DNA of 64,000 nucleotides from Phormidium tanganyikae FI6-MK23 (GTDB lineage: Bacteria > Cyanobacteriota > Cyanobacteriia > Leptolyngbyales > Leptolyngbyaceae), in the NCBI GenBank assembly GCA_019359175.1, contig JAHHHU010000001.1, positions 186,001-250,000 on the forward strand, in the 5' to 3' direction. The position numbers and the translations under genes were made by a program. Each line of letters starts with the position of its first letter. Positions within the stretch are counted from its first letter, which is position 1. The notes beneath the pieces are model-generated. The model saw nothing but the letters and a program-made list of their open reading frames with translations. It had not been told where the DNA came from and ran no database searches. Shown here piece by piece: positions 53,272-62,911 of this stretch.

Positions 53272-54180
53272 ATGGATCTGAGCGTTGTTATTTGCACCTA
53301 CAACGGTGAAGCTCGAATTGGGCAAGTATTAGACCGAGTGCGATCGCAAATTCACACCGACCCGATCGCTTGGGAAGTTCTCGTAATCGATAACAATAGC
53401 CGCGACAATACTAAGCAAATTGTTTCAAACTGTGCCGATGTTCGGTACGTTTTCGAGGCAGAGCAGGGATTAGCGTTTGCGCGATCGAGAGCGATTCGAG
53501 AAGCCGCCGGGCAGTGGGTCGCCTTCCTCGACGATGACACACTCCCTGATCAAAACTGGGTTGCTCAAGCGTACCAATTTGCTCAAGCCCATCCTGAAAT
53601 CGGGGCATTTGGTGGACAGATTCACGCAGAATACGAAGTCGAACCGCCCGTCGGAATTAAAAAACTTGCGCCCTATTTAGCGATCGTCGAACGCGGCTCA
53701 AAACCTCACAAGTACGATCGAGTTTTGCCCCCAGGTGCGGGTTTAGTCGTGCAGCGTCAAGTTTGGCTCGATGCGGTTCCTGAAAAGTTAGTGTTAGTCG
53801 GTCGTACTACTGCTGCGATGCTTGCCAGCGAAGATATTGAAGCGATTTTGCACATTCAAAATTCCGGACGAGAGATTTGGTACAACCCAGAAATGCACTT
53901 GTATCACCAAATTCCACATTGGCGAACCGAGCGATCGTATCTCCTCAAATTGGTTAAAGGCGTTGGACTCGCTCGACATCACATTCGCATGACTCGCTGG
54001 AAAGCTTGGCAACGCCCGATTGTAACGATCGCATATCTTACAAATGATTTAAGAAAGTTATTTGCACATTGGGTCAAATCCAGAAACTCACAAAGTCTAG
54101 AAGTTGTTTGCGAACAACAGTTGTTAGTTAGTAGTTTGGTCAGTCCATTCTATCTGGGAAGCTTAAAGCAAAAAGCATGA
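53272..54180 (+). CDS. hpsE: Glycosyltransferase family 2, HpsE-like
   Basis: The 302-residue enzyme begins MDLSVVICTYNGEARIGQVLDRV and has VIDNNSRDNT, EQGLAFARSRAIREAAGQWVAFLDDDTLPDQNW (DXD at the metal site) and a SEDIEAILHIQNSGREIWYNPEMHLYHQIPHWR region. From memory this matches HpsE of the hormogonium polysaccharide genes of filamentous cyanobacteria. It starts a plus-strand run of three glycosyltransferase genes; the next overlaps it by four bases. The gene symbol is by resemblance. Confidence 0.85.
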   Translation: MDLSVVICTYNGEARIGQVLDRVRSQIHTDPIAWEVLVIDNNSRDNTKQIVSNCADVRYVFEAEQGLAFARSRAIREAAGQWVAFLDDDTLPDQNWVAQAYQFAQAHPEIGAFGGQIHAEYEVEPPVGIKKLAPYLAIVERGSKPHKYDRVLPPGAGLVVQRQVWLDAVPEKLVLVGRTTAAMLASEDIEAILHIQNSGREIWYNPEMHLYHQIPHWRTERSYLLKLVKGVGLARHHIRMTRWKAWQRPIVTIAYLTNDLRKLFAHWVKSRNSQSLEVVCEQQLLVSSLVSPFYLGSLKQKA

Positions 54181-55271
54181 AACTGCTGATCCAACACACT
54201 CATAAACCGGGCGAGATTGCAGGAGTTCTAACTTATATTGATGCGATCGTGCCTGGTTTAAATGCAACTGGCGTAGAAACCCAAATTCTCTCGACTCAAA
54301 CAACGACTCTAAAATCCTGGATTGCAGCAATTCGGTGGGCGGACATCGTTCACATGAATTCTAATCACTTAGGCTTTGCACTTCTCTGTAAACTACTAGG
54401 CAAAAAAATCATTATTAAATATCATTATTTGTTCTACATTTCTACACATTCACATTATGAGAAATTAACATTATGGCAACGATTAAAGCTTGAGTTTATT
54501 CAGACATTGCCAAAGCCAAACTACCCGCTTAAGTGGAAGCTTCATACAGTTATAAAGTGGGCGAGATTTGGAATACGATTTGGCACTGCTTTATTGTGCA
54601 ATCGACATACTGCTTGCAGTCAATTTCTAGCTGAATCTCTCAGTTTCCCTTGGAAAGTGACTGCATTAAATTGCCCGATCGAGTCCGCATCAAACCAGAA
54701 ATCACTCGAAGATCTCACCCTACCTTATACCTTTGCTTATGTCGGTCGTCTTAATCCTGATAAGGGTGTCGATCTGCTTTTGAGAGCAACAAAATTAATT
54801 CAAGACTATTCTTTTCAAGTAAAAATCATTGGAAGTGGGCAAGATTTAGATCGGCTCAAAGCACTTGTCGAAGAATTAGAAATTAGCAGTCGTGTTGAAT
54901 TTCTCGGTAGTCTTCCTAACAAAGAAGCTCTAGAAATTGTGCGATCGTCTTTAGCTTTAGTCGTACCGTCTCGCTGGCAAGAGCCTGCTGGATATGTTGC
55001 ACTCGAAGCCTCTAGCGTTCGGACTTGCTCAATCGTTTCAAAGGTTGGTGGTTTACCCGAAATGGCGGGAGAGTCGAACTTATTCTTCGATCGAGAAGAC
55101 TACAAAACACTTGCACAACAGATGCAGATTTGCTTGGAGAATCTGACGAAAGCATTAGAGCGTGGCAATCAAGCGAACCAGTACATCTCTGAGCAGTTCA
55201 CTTGCAAAAAAGCGGTTCAAGAACTGCTAGAGATCTGCCAAGAACTTGAACCCAATTTATTCTTAATTTAG
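54177..55271 (+). CDS. Glycosyltransferase family 4 protein
   Basis: The 364-residue GT-B enzyme has a C-terminal donor half with YVGRLNPDKGVDLLLRATKL near residue 187 and the EX7E region SRWQEPAGYVALEASSV near 262. The N-terminal acceptor half is poor in known motifs (HTHKPGEIAGVLTYIDAIV). It is coupled to the HpsE-like gene by an ATGA overlap, so they probably act on one polysaccharide. The codons are somewhat more A/T-rich than in the neighbours. Confidence 0.87.
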   Translation: MKLLIQHTHKPGEIAGVLTYIDAIVPGLNATGVETQILSTQTTTLKSWIAAIRWADIVHMNSNHLGFALLCKLLGKKIIIKYHYLFYISTHSHYEKLTLWQRLKLEFIQTLPKPNYPLKWKLHTVIKWARFGIRFGTALLCNRHTACSQFLAESLSFPWKVTALNCPIESASNQKSLEDLTLPYTFAYVGRLNPDKGVDLLLRATKLIQDYSFQVKIIGSGQDLDRLKALVEELEISSRVEFLGSLPNKEALEIVRSSLALVVPSRWQEPAGYVALEASSVRTCSIVSKVGGLPEMAGESNLFFDREDYKTLAQQMQICLENLTKALERGNQANQYISEQFTCKKAVQELLEICQELEPNLFLI

Positions 55272-55275
55272 AGCT

Positions 55276-56403
55276 ATGACACAACATTACGATCGCATTT
55301 CAATTTTGCTCTCAGGCTACAAAACCGGAGGCGATACACGAGTCGTTCTCAACTTGATTCAAGGATTTACAGCACGAGGAATCGCGATCGATCTAGTTCT
55401 CGCCTCAGCTAATAAACTCTCTCTTGATCAACTACCCGATACAGTGCGAGTGATCGATCTACACACTCCACAAACGACCCGATTGTCCAGTGCCGCTCGA
55501 TTGTTGCCAGGTTTGATTCGCTATCTTCGTCAAGAAAAGCCAAAAGTTCTGATTTCTAACTTGATTTTTACAAATGCGATCGTAATTCTCGCAAAACTTT
55601 TCGCTTTCTCTTCTACAAAGCTTGTTTTAGTCGAGCACGTTGCCCTCTCAAAAAATCACACTCGCCCCGATGAACCTAAGAGCAAGCTGATTCCAGCCTT
55701 GATGCGATTGCTATACCCCAGAGCAAATGCGATCGTGTCTGTATCACGACAAATGGCAGATCAACTTCGAGCCAATTACAACCTTCAGGACAATCTCTAT
55801 GCAATTCACAATGCTGTAGTAGACAATGCGCTGCACCAGAAAGCGACCGAAGCGATCGAACACCCCTGGCTCACTACAGATTCCGTGCCAGTCTTTCTAG
55901 GAGCCGGGCGCTTCTCAGCCCAAAAAGATTTCTTCACCTTGGTGCAAGCCTTTTCGATCCTGCGGCAACACACTCCCGCTCGTTTGATCATTCTGGGTGA
56001 AGGGAAACTTCGATCGCAAATCGAAGTGCAGATTCAAGCCTTGGGACTCCAAGACGATGTAGATCTTCCTGGATTTGATCCGAACCCCTATCGATACATG
56101 AGCCGCGTTACTGCATTCGTTCTATCATCGCGCTGGGAGGCACTACCAACCGTCTTAATCGAAGCAATGGCGTGTGGCTGCCAATTGATTGGAACACGAT
56201 GCCCTTATGGAGTCGAAGAAATTCTGGCAAATGGAGAGTTTGGTCAACTGGCTCCGATCGAAGATCCGATCGCACTTTCCCAAGCGATGAAAACCGCGAT
56301 CGATTCTCCAGTTCCCCCCGAATCCCTGCGATTCCGAGCAAATGACTTTGGCATCGATCGAGCCGTCGATCAATACTTAGATTTAATTACTCAATTGCGG
56401 TGA
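55276..56403 (+). CDS. Glycosyltransferase family 4 protein
   Basis: The 375-residue GT-B enzyme has the start ISILLSGYKTGGDTRVVLNLI (GG nucleotide-binding loop), LVEHVALSKNHTR, VPVFLGAGRFSAQKDFFTLVQAF near residue 204 and the EX7E region SRWEALPTVLIEAMACG near 287. This pattern is that of capsule/O-antigen amylovoran-type transferases. It lies four bases after the previous gene, completing a three-gene cluster, and its last 13 bases overlap the convergent nadK. Confidence 0.9.
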   Translation: MTQHYDRISILLSGYKTGGDTRVVLNLIQGFTARGIAIDLVLASANKLSLDQLPDTVRVIDLHTPQTTRLSSAARLLPGLIRYLRQEKPKVLISNLIFTNAIVILAKLFAFSSTKLVLVEHVALSKNHTRPDEPKSKLIPALMRLLYPRANAIVSVSRQMADQLRANYNLQDNLYAIHNAVVDNALHQKATEAIEHPWLTTDSVPVFLGAGRFSAQKDFFTLVQAFSILRQHTPARLIILGEGKLRSQIEVQIQALGLQDDVDLPGFDPNPYRYMSRVTAFVLSSRWEALPTVLIEAMACGCQLIGTRCPYGVEEILANGEFGQLAPIEDPIALSQAMKTAIDSPVPPESLRFRANDFGIDRAVDQYLDLITQLR

Positions 56404-57308
56404 TTGTTGTTGTAGTGAATTCTCGCTCCTGCCCATTGCAGCTTTTCGCGGAGGGTTTTGTAGTAAGAATAATCTTCGCGCAGCACAATGAAGTGCGCCT
56501 CTTCTTCTGCCATCCGAATATCCACCCGCTGACCGGGCCAAATCGAAGTGGCTAACACGCCATCCATCCACAGCTTCGTACTCAAATCGTAGTCAGCCAA
56601 AGGCCAAATGCTTACGACTGATCCCGATGGAATCAAAATCGGACGACTCGACAAACTCAGCGGACAGATTGGTGTAATCGCGATCGCTGCCATTCCGGGG
56701 TGAATAATTGGGCCGTTTGCCGCCACGGTGTAGCAAGTCGATCCAGTCGGCGTAGACACAATCAATCCATCACCCTGATACTGATCGACCACTTCGCCAT
56801 CGATTTCCATTTCCAGAATCGATGTGATCATGCGATCGGCAGAAGCAGGTTTGATGCACATCTCATTCAGAGCAAGATAGCGATCGCTCATCGGCTCCAA
56901 ATTCGTTCGATTCCCTTCGTGTAGTGTTGCCTGAAGCATCATCCGCTTCTGTACTGCAAATCGATCTTCCTCCAACCGATCCCAAATCGTCTCGCTGTTA
57001 AAGTCATCCGATGATTCGGTCAAAAATCCCAAATGTCCGCCCACATTGACCGCCAAGATTGGAATGCGATCGGCTGCCAAATTCCGAGCCGCAGAAAGCG
57101 CAGTCCCATCGCCACCCAGAACCACTGCTAAATCGATCGGCGGCGTAACCGATGCCAAAAACACTGGATAAGGATTATCTTTCGGCCCGCTTGGGCCGAG
57201 TAAAACATGACACCCTCGCTTTTCCAACGCCTGAGCGCAATTTTCCGCCCATCGCTTACTCAGCGGATCACCAGATTTATGAACAATCAGAACTTGTTTT
57301 AGCTGCAC
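56391..57308 (-). CDS. nadK: NAD kinase
   Basis: NadK phosphorylates NAD to NADP with ATP. The 305-residue protein has the start MQLKQVLIVHKSGDPLSKRWAENC, the GGDGT motif in VVLGGDGTALSAAR near residue 75, NVGGHLGFLTES near 99, NEMCIKP and YQGDGLIVSTPTGSTCYTVAANGP near 187. I use GTG 57308, which gives the cyanobacterial MQLKQV start; the frame extends eight codons further to a TTG. No strong ribosome-binding site decides this. Confidence 0.95.
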   Translation of the reverse strand: MQLKQVLIVHKSGDPLSKRWAENCAQALEKRGCHVLLGPSGPKDNPYPVFLASVTPPIDLAVVLGGDGTALSAARNLAADRIPILAVNVGGHLGFLTESSDDFNSETIWDRLEEDRFAVQKRMMLQATLHEGNRTNLEPMSDRYLALNEMCIKPASADRMITSILEMEIDGEVVDQYQGDGLIVSTPTGSTCYTVAANGPIIHPGMAAIAITPICPLSLSSRPILIPSGSVVSIWPLADYDLSTKLWMDGVLATSIWPGQRVDIRMAEEEAHFIVLREDYSYYKTLREKLQWAGARIHYNNNHRN

Positions 57309-57469
57309 AACGATCGAGGAATTATCTTGCAAAAGACGCGCCTCTAAATGCTAATGCAAATGGGAAAACAATTTACCACTCAGCAATGATAAAATCTAGA
57401 ACATTTCAACTACTTTCCTATGGAATGACCCAACAAAACACCGAAGATACAGACTACGACAATCCGTGA
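57309..57469. other. Short gap between nadK and the Rpn remnant
   Basis: This short gap lies upstream of nadK and before the Rpn remnant. It is A/T-rich and I see no gene, hairpin or operator. Confidence 0.35.
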
Positions 57470-57731
57470 AAGAATAATTGCCCTATCGTTAGCCTAGTAA
57501 TTCTCGGCGATGACCGCGAAACCTAGCGACCCAGCAGCTTTCAGGACGAATTGTGGGGCTGCTCAATTTGCTTTGAATTCCCGATCATAAAGCTTTCAGA
57601 TTATCAACTCCAATGGGCTGCCCTAGAAGAAAGTGATCGCGCTCAATCTGCTCTGTATGAATCTTGATCTAGAGAAAATTGCTGAGGCTACTGGACTAAC
57701 CGTTGCAGAAATTCAGACACTTCAATCTTAA
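57470..57731 (+). pseudogene. Decayed Rpn-family (PD-(D/E)XK, transposase-like) gene
   Basis: One frame reads CPIVSLVILGDDRET, a TAG at 57524-57526, then RPSSFQDELWGC, FEFPIIKLSDYQLQWAALEESDRAQSALYES before a TGA. This is the VVSLAVLGD...WRP..F...LWGC...FPIVKLLDY block of Rpn nucleases, with Trp replaced by the stop. The next frame gives MNLDLEKIAEATGLTVAEIQTLQS, the usual C-terminal end of such proteins. The N-terminus and most of the helical C-terminal half are missing. It is a dead remnant between nadK and ndhE. Confidence 0.8.
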
Positions 57732-57776
57732 CGACAAGAGCAATAACCTCTGTTCCCTCAACTTGAACAATGCAAA

Positions 57777-57807
57777 TAAAAAAGAGGTGCAGCGAAACCA
57801 CACCTCT
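57777..57807 (-). terminator. Terminator of the ndhA-I-G-E operon
   Basis: AGAGGTG (57783-57789) pairs with CACCTCT (57801-57807). Six T follow on the minus strand, 21 bases after the ndhE stop. Confidence 0.88.
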
Positions 57808-57828
57808 CGTCAAAGATTTTGAAAGAAT

Positions 57829-58134
57829 CTACCACTTGAGCAAATTGAATTGCTCCATATCCACCGTGTCGCGGTTTCGATAAATCGCAAGCACGATCGC
57901 TAAACCTACCGCCGCTTCCGCAGCCGCGATCGTAATCACAAATATCGTGAAAATCTGTCCTTTAATCTCCTGCGGATCGAGGTAGTTGGAAAACGCCATC
58001 AAATTGAGATTTACAGCGTTTAACATCAGCTCGATCGACATCAACACCCGCACTGCATTTCGGCTCGTCACCAAGCCATAAATGCCAATGCAGAACAACG
58101 CCGCCGCAATCAGTAAGAAATATTGAAGTTGCAT
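57829..58134 (-). CDS. ndhE: NDH-1 subunit NdhE (NuoK-like)
   Basis: The 101-residue membrane subunit has three TMs, with [34 protein letters not shown] (conserved Glu in TM2) and [28 protein letters not shown] (Glu in TM3). It is part of the proton-pumping arm of cyanobacterial NDH-1, active in cyclic electron flow and respiration. It is the last gene of the operon, 12 bases after ndhG. Confidence 0.97.
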   Translation of the reverse strand: MQLQYFLLIAAALFCIGIYGLVTSRNAVRVLMSIELMLNAVNLNLMAFSNYLDPQEIKGQIFTIFVITIAAAEAAVGLAIVLAIYRNRDTVDMEQFNLLKW

Positions 58135-58146
58135 CGGGGTGAATCC

Positions 58147-58752
58147 TTAGTTTTCAAGATTGCTCTGACCTGCGGAGGTCAGTTCGCGCGGACGCTCTGG
58201 TAAGGTCAGCGCAGCCGTTCCAGCTTCTTCGTCAGCATCGGGGATGAATTCGCGACGGGCAAGCACGATCGCACCGACGAGCGCCATCAACAACAAGATC
58301 GATGCCAGTTCAAACGGCAGTAGGAAATCGCTGAAGAAGTGAAGACCGATCGTAATAATTGAGCTTTCAACTGGGACAGCCGTGGAGATTGCCCAAGGAG
58401 TCGTGACGACCATTGCGCTCAACAGGGCGAAAATTCCCGCACAGACGAGCGCGGTGGCAGCGCGACGAATCCAAGCCTTCGGCATTGCCACAAATGCCTC
58501 GCGCTTGTTCACCAACATGATTGCGAACAAGATCAAGACGTTGACGGCTCCGACGTAAATCAGCACTTGAGCCGCCGCAACGAAATCTGCATTTAATAGC
58601 AAATACAATCCGGCAATGCTGATGAATACACCGCCAAGTAAGAAGGCGGAATAAACCACGTTTTCAAGCAGCACAACGCCGATCGCAGATCCGAGCATCA
58701 TCAATGCCAGAACCGCAAACGATACAATTTGAACACCTTCCGCTAAATTCAC
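58147..58752 (-). CDS. ndhG: NDH-1 subunit NdhG (NuoJ-like)
   Basis: The 201-residue membrane protein has five TMs. VQIVSFAVLALMMLGSAIGVVLLENVVYSAFLLG at the start and LNADFVAAAQVLIYVGAVNVLILFAIMLVNKRE near residue 50 are the family signature, followed by a hydrophilic tail after ILARREFIPD. It lies between ndhI (57-base gap) and ndhE, the normal cyanobacterial order. Confidence 0.97.
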   Translation of the reverse strand: MNLAEGVQIVSFAVLALMMLGSAIGVVLLENVVYSAFLLGGVFISIAGLYLLLNADFVAAAQVLIYVGAVNVLILFAIMLVNKREAFVAMPKAWIRRAATALVCAGIFALLSAMVVTTPWAISTAVPVESSIITIGLHFFSDFLLPFELASILLLMALVGAIVLARREFIPDADEEAGTAALTLPERPRELTSAGQSNLEN

Positions 58753-58809
58753 GGTTCTCTCTCCTAAATTTCGGACAGGAGGCGCGATCGATCACCGCAC
58801 CTCAATCAA

Positions 58810-59391
58810 CTACGATTCTTTCTCAACGATTTCTTCCGGGCGCAATCCAGCACGACGCGATCCAGCAGGAAGATCATGTGGGTCGGTCACACCTTTAGGG
58901 AGGTAAGCGAACTGGCGGAGCGGTGTCACCATCGGATCGTCTGTGACCTTGTATGGAAGACGACCGAGCGCGACGTTATCGTAATTCAGTTCATGTCGAT
59001 CGTAGGTAGACAGTTCATATTCTTCTGTCATCGATAAACAGTTCGTGGGGCAATATTCCACGCAGTTTCCACAGAAGATACAAATGCCAAAATCGATGCT
59101 GTAGTGATTCAGCTTTTTCTTTTTCGTTTCTTTGTTGAATTCCCAATCAACCACAGGAAGGTTAATCGGGCAAACTCGAACGCAGACTTCGCAGGCGATA
59201 CACTTGTCGAATTCAAAGTGAATCCGTCCCCGGAAGCGCTCTGAGAGAATCAGCTTTTCGTAAGGATATTGAACTGTAACGGGGCGACGGCGCATATGAT
59301 CAAAGGTCACAGATAAGCCTTGACCGATATATCTGCCCGCTTGAATCGCCTCTTTAGTATAGTCACCAACTTGTTTGAGAAATTTCAGCAT
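58810..59391 (-). CDS. ndhI: NDH-1 subunit NdhI (8Fe ferredoxin-like)
   Basis: The 193-residue peripheral subunit has two 4Fe-4S motifs, [12 protein letters not shown] near residue 64 and [12 protein letters not shown] near 103, which carry electrons toward plastoquinone. The N-terminal amphipathic stretch [29 protein letters not shown] contacts the membrane arm. The tail after residue 165 is variable. It follows ndhA by 25 bases. Confidence 0.97.
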   Translation of the reverse strand: MLKFLKQVGDYTKEAIQAGRYIGQGLSVTFDHMRRRPVTVQYPYEKLILSERFRGRIHFEFDKCIACEVCVRVCPINLPVVDWEFNKETKKKKLNHYSIDFGICIFCGNCVEYCPTNCLSMTEEYELSTYDRHELNYDNVALGRLPYKVTDDPMVTPLRQFAYLPKGVTDPHDLPAGSRRAGLRPEEIVEKES

Positions 59392-59416
59392 GAGGTGTTC
59401 TCCACTGGTTCAGAGG

Positions 59417-60535
59417 TTAGCCGCCAAATGCGACTGGGAATGCGAGTTTCAAACCTGCCGTAACAAGCAGATTCACAAGCGAGACAGGAAGCAAGAATTT
59501 CCAGCCGAGATCGAGGAGTTGGTCAATCCGCACACGGGGCACAGTCCAACGCATCAAGATCGCTAAGAAAATCAGGAAATAGGCTTTCAGAATCGTTGTC
59601 CCAATGCCGATCGAGGCAAAAATCAATTGTAGCCAAGGCGTATCTTCAGAGATGCCCGCAAAGCCAGCGATCGCACCCAGCGGAATCGGAAATTCCCATC
59701 CGCCCAGATACAGCACCGCAAACAAAAGCGCTGACAGCGTGAGATTCACATAAGATCCCAAGTAGAAAAGTGCAAACTTCATCCCCGAATATTCGGTCTG
59801 ATAGCCCGCGACGAGTTCTTCTTCTGCTTCGGGTAAGTCGAAGGGAATCCGCTCACATTCTGCCAGTGCAGCGATCCAGAAGATGATGAATCCGACGGGT
59901 TGCCGCCAAATATTCCAGCCCAAAACGCCGTAGCCCGCTTGCTGATTCACAATATCGATCGTACTAAGCGAGTTCGACATCATGACGATCGCTAAAACCG
60001 ACAGCGCCAACGGCAATTCATAACTAATCGACTGTGCAGCGGCGCGGAGTCCACCCAGCAGCGAGTATTTATTATTCGAGGCATAGCCCGACATTAAAAG
60101 CCCGATCGGGACAACGCTCGACAACGCAATCCACAAGAAGATGCCCAAACCGACATCGGTAATTTGTAGATTTTGTCCAAATGGGAGAATTAAGTAGGAC
60201 AAAAAGACGGGAATCACAACGATCGCGGGACCCAGCGTAAACAGTATTTTGTCTGCTTTCGCGGGAACCACATCTTCTTTTAGTAGCAGTTTCAATCCAT
60301 CCGCCAGCGGTGCAAGAACACCCAAGGGCCCGATAAATTCAGGGCCAATCCGCTGTTGAGCGGCGGCTGAAATTTTCCGCTCTAGCCACACCACGACCAA
60401 GACACTGACCGTTGCTGCAACCAGCATGATCAGCATTGGCAATGGCATCCAGAGGGCTTTGGCTGCCCCGGCAGGAATGCCAAGGCTCCGCACAGTTTCA
60501 ATAAAGGTTCCTTGAAGGTCAATTCCTGGATTCAT
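59417..60535 (-). CDS. ndhA: NDH-1 subunit NdhA (NuoH-like)
   Basis: The 372-residue membrane subunit joins the hydrophilic and membrane arms and lines the quinone site. Marks are [39 protein letters not shown] near residue 48, [35 protein letters not shown] near 230 and [23 protein letters not shown] near 330. I start at ATG 60535 (MNPGIDLQG); the open frame extends further but without similarity. It is first in ndhA-I-G-E. Confidence 0.97.
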   Translation of the reverse strand: MNPGIDLQGTFIETVRSLGIPAGAAKALWMPLPMLIMLVAATVSVLVVVWLERKISAAAQQRIGPEFIGPLGVLAPLADGLKLLLKEDVVPAKADKILFTLGPAIVVIPVFLSYLILPFGQNLQITDVGLGIFLWIALSSVVPIGLLMSGYASNNKYSLLGGLRAAAQSISYELPLALSVLAIVMMSNSLSTIDIVNQQAGYGVLGWNIWRQPVGFIIFWIAALAECERIPFDLPEAEEELVAGYQTEYSGMKFALFYLGSYVNLTLSALLFAVLYLGGWEFPIPLGAIAGFAGISEDTPWLQLIFASIGIGTTILKAYFLIFLAILMRWTVPRVRIDQLLDLGWKFLLPVSLVNLLVTAGLKLAFPVAFGG

Positions 60536-60910
60536 GGTTCCCGACTCGTAGGAAGGCAGTTGAGGCAGATTGCTCTCCACACATGAAGATTTATCAATGC
60601 ACACAACGTCTTTCAGTATAGCGGTCTCAATGGAGCCGAAACGTATCGAACTCCTGATTTTCTGCCGATTTAAGCCATCAAAGTATCCAATGAGACGAAT
60701 CGAGTGGAGTGAATATTTGAGCGGGGAACGATCGCAATTTTTCTATATCGTGGCGGCTGAACTGCGATCGACAAATTTTCCAATAAAGAAACCCTCAGAA
60801 GCAAGATTCCTGAGGGCTGGAGTTCCTGAAAATCGTCACGTTGTTATCCTTGCAAGGGATTGAAGAATGCACAAGAGGGGTCTAACCCATCATTGCGACT
60901 CACACAATCT
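60536..60910. other. Intergenic region between gltA and ndhA
   Basis: This region of 375 bases lies between the minus-strand gltA and ndhA genes, both reading leftward, so it contains the gltA terminator and the ndhA promoter. A single CRISPR-repeat-like sequence lies at about 60840-60865. No gene is seen. Confidence 0.45.
60784..60816 (-). terminator. Terminator-like hairpin downstream of gltA
   Basis: CCCTCAG (60792-60798) pairs with CTGAGGG (60810-60816). TTTCTTTATTG follows on the minus strand. It is about 95 bases after the gltA stop. Confidence 0.65.
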
Positions 60911-62053
60911 TTATTCTCGTTCTTCAATGGGAATATAAGGGGAGTTGTGTAGGCCCGTATAAATCTGCGTTGGGCGGAAAATTCGGTTCTCGGCTAGCTG
61001 TTCTTTCCAGTGTGCCAACCAGCCTGCGGCACGCGAAATCGCAAAGACAGGCGTAAACAAATCGGTCGGAATCCCCAATTTGCTGTACACCAAGCCTGAG
61101 TAGAAATCGACGTTCGGATAAATCCCCTTGTGTCCGAGTCGCTCCTCGACCGCTTTCTCTAGTTCGACCGCGATATCGTAATACTTATCCTGACCAAACT
61201 TCTCAAACAGTTGCTCGGCTAACTGTTGCAGAATAATCGCTCTCGGATCTTTGACTTTGTAAACCCGGTGTCCAAAGCCCATGATTTTGTCTTTTCGCTC
61301 TAAGCGATCGTCCAAAAACGGGCGCACATTCGCAACCGATCCGATCTGCTCCAGCATTGCGATCACTTCTTCACTTGCACCACCATGAAGCGGGCCCGCC
61401 AACGTTCCGACCGCAGAAGCGATTACCGCATACGGATCAGTTAACGTCGAAGCCGTTACCATCGCTGAAAATGTAGAAGCATTGATCGTATGTTCTGCAT
61501 GGAGCGACAGGCTGATGTCGAAGATCCGCGCCGCAAACGGATCGGGTTCTTCCTCACTTAACATATAGAGAAAATTCGCTGCGTAGCTCAGATCGTCGCG
61601 CGGCTGTACTGGATCGTTTCCTTTCCGCATCAGTTGAAAAGCTGCCACCATCGTCGGGATCTTCGCCAGAATTCGCACCACTGCTTCTCGAATGTAAGTC
61701 GGATCGTCTAATGCCCGTTTCGAGTAAAACAATCCTAACGCCGCAGCACAGGCTTGCAGCGCGTCCATCGGATGACCGCTCTCCGGGAAGCACTTCATCA
61801 TATCGCGGATGCGGTACTTCAAACGGCGATGAAACTGAATTTCATGCTCAAACTCTGCCAAGGTTTCCCGGTTCGGCAGTTCGTTCCAAATCAAAAGGTA
61901 GGCGGTTTCCAGAAACGTATTTCCCGGCTGCATCGCCAATTCCTGAATCGGAATGCCGCGATACTCCAGAATCCCTTTCTGTCCATCTACAAAGCTTATG
62001 CTGGACTGAGTTGCAGGAATGCCTTCCAGACCTGCCCTAAATTCGACAGTCAT
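60911..62053 (-). CDS. gltA: Citrate synthase
   Basis: GltA condenses acetyl-CoA with oxaloacetate. The 380-residue protein has GILEYRGIPIQELA near residue 29, LHAEHTINASTFSAM near 187 (catalytic His), GPLHGGASEEVIAML near 222 (His), MGFGHRVYKVKDPRA near 258 (His) and NVDFYSGLVYSKLGIP near 315 (Asp). The length matches the Gram-positive/cyanobacterial short form. The neighbours are unrelated; ndhA lies beyond the terminator on the same strand. Confidence 0.97.
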   Translation of the reverse strand: MTVEFRAGLEGIPATQSSISFVDGQKGILEYRGIPIQELAMQPGNTFLETAYLLIWNELPNRETLAEFEHEIQFHRRLKYRIRDMMKCFPESGHPMDALQACAAALGLFYSKRALDDPTYIREAVVRILAKIPTMVAAFQLMRKGNDPVQPRDDLSYAANFLYMLSEEEPDPFAARIFDISLSLHAEHTINASTFSAMVTASTLTDPYAVIASAVGTLAGPLHGGASEEVIAMLEQIGSVANVRPFLDDRLERKDKIMGFGHRVYKVKDPRAIILQQLAEQLFEKFGQDKYYDIAVELEKAVEERLGHKGIYPNVDFYSGLVYSKLGIPTDLFTPVFAISRAAGWLAHWKEQLAENRIFRPTQIYTGLHNSPYIPIEERE

Positions 62054-62389
62054 TGTTCACCATTGGCTGAATTTTAAAGTCACAAGTTAACTTATCAGAT
62101 CCGTTGCCCAGCTTTGTAGTGTAGCTACCAGACAAAGCGCGATCGCTGAAATCTCTACAGGGCTTCTCACGTTCTTAAATAACATACTTTCGTGCTTAAA
62201 ATCACAAAAAATCGATATGGATCTGTGAACATTTGCAGTTTTTTATAAAAGGGAATACTATTTAATTAGAAAGCTTTACATCTTGACGAAATTGCATCTA
62301 CCCCCTAGCCAACTGACTCTCTTCTCGACCTGGTTTCTGATCGGAAGAAGCTATTTGGCAATTTTTTATATTCGATCGTAAGGAGTTTT
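62054..62389. other. Divergent promoter region of gltA and an unknown gene
   Basis: This A/T-rich stretch of 336 bases between divergent genes contains GTAGTGTAGCTAC, an NtcA-like box with a seven-base spacer (rejected), and no clear hairpin or gene. Confidence 0.4.
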
Positions 62390-62731
62390 ATGCCTCACAA
62401 AATGTCTCAAAATCACAAATACCAAACGGCTCAGAAAGACCATCGCGCTCATCAACGCTATCGTGACGACGCTCCGAAAACGATGCTGACTCGACTGATC
62501 GAGCAAGATGCTCCCCTCTTCTCTCATAGCCAACTCGTACTGATGTACGGATTCTTCCAAGCAGAGATGGCTCCCGAAGCCAACCAAGGCGTTGCTTCCT
62601 GGATCAAAGATTGCATTCGACAGTATGGATTACCGAGCCTTGTCCGGTTTGATTCTCACCGTCGCGCTCAAATCTTCCGACGAGATCAGTTTCAACCTTG
62701 GCTTGAACCATTGATGGATCAAGCTTGCTAA
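62390..62731 (+). CDS. Hypothetical protein (113 aa)
   Basis: The product begins MPHKMSQNHKYQTAQKDHRA and is rich in His, Gln and Arg at the start. The centre reads RLIEQDAPLFSHSQLVLMYGFFQAEMAPEANQGVASWIKD and the end RRAQIFRRDQFQPWLEPLMDQ. A strong AAGGAG stands five to six bases before the ATG, so translation is likely. I recognise no domain; it may be a small DNA- or protein-binding factor. Confidence 0.72.
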   Translation: MPHKMSQNHKYQTAQKDHRAHQRYRDDAPKTMLTRLIEQDAPLFSHSQLVLMYGFFQAEMAPEANQGVASWIKDCIRQYGLPSLVRFDSHRRAQIFRRDQFQPWLEPLMDQAC

Positions 62732-62911
62732 AGTTTCAGCCCCGAACGCAAGTTGTTAGCGCTACATCAGCTTGGGAACGCAGAGAATACGACTGGAAGC
62801 TAACACTTGAAATCTAAGGTTTGAGTTTCTGAAAATTTGCACAATTCAGCACCTTTTGGAGTCGATCGAATCCGCTAGAGTGGGCGAAGAGATCTTCGCG
62901 GTGCTGGGATT

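Noticed and set aside
62118..62132. NtcA-like GTAGTGTAGCTAC upstream of gltA
   Set aside because: The spacer is seven bases instead of eight.
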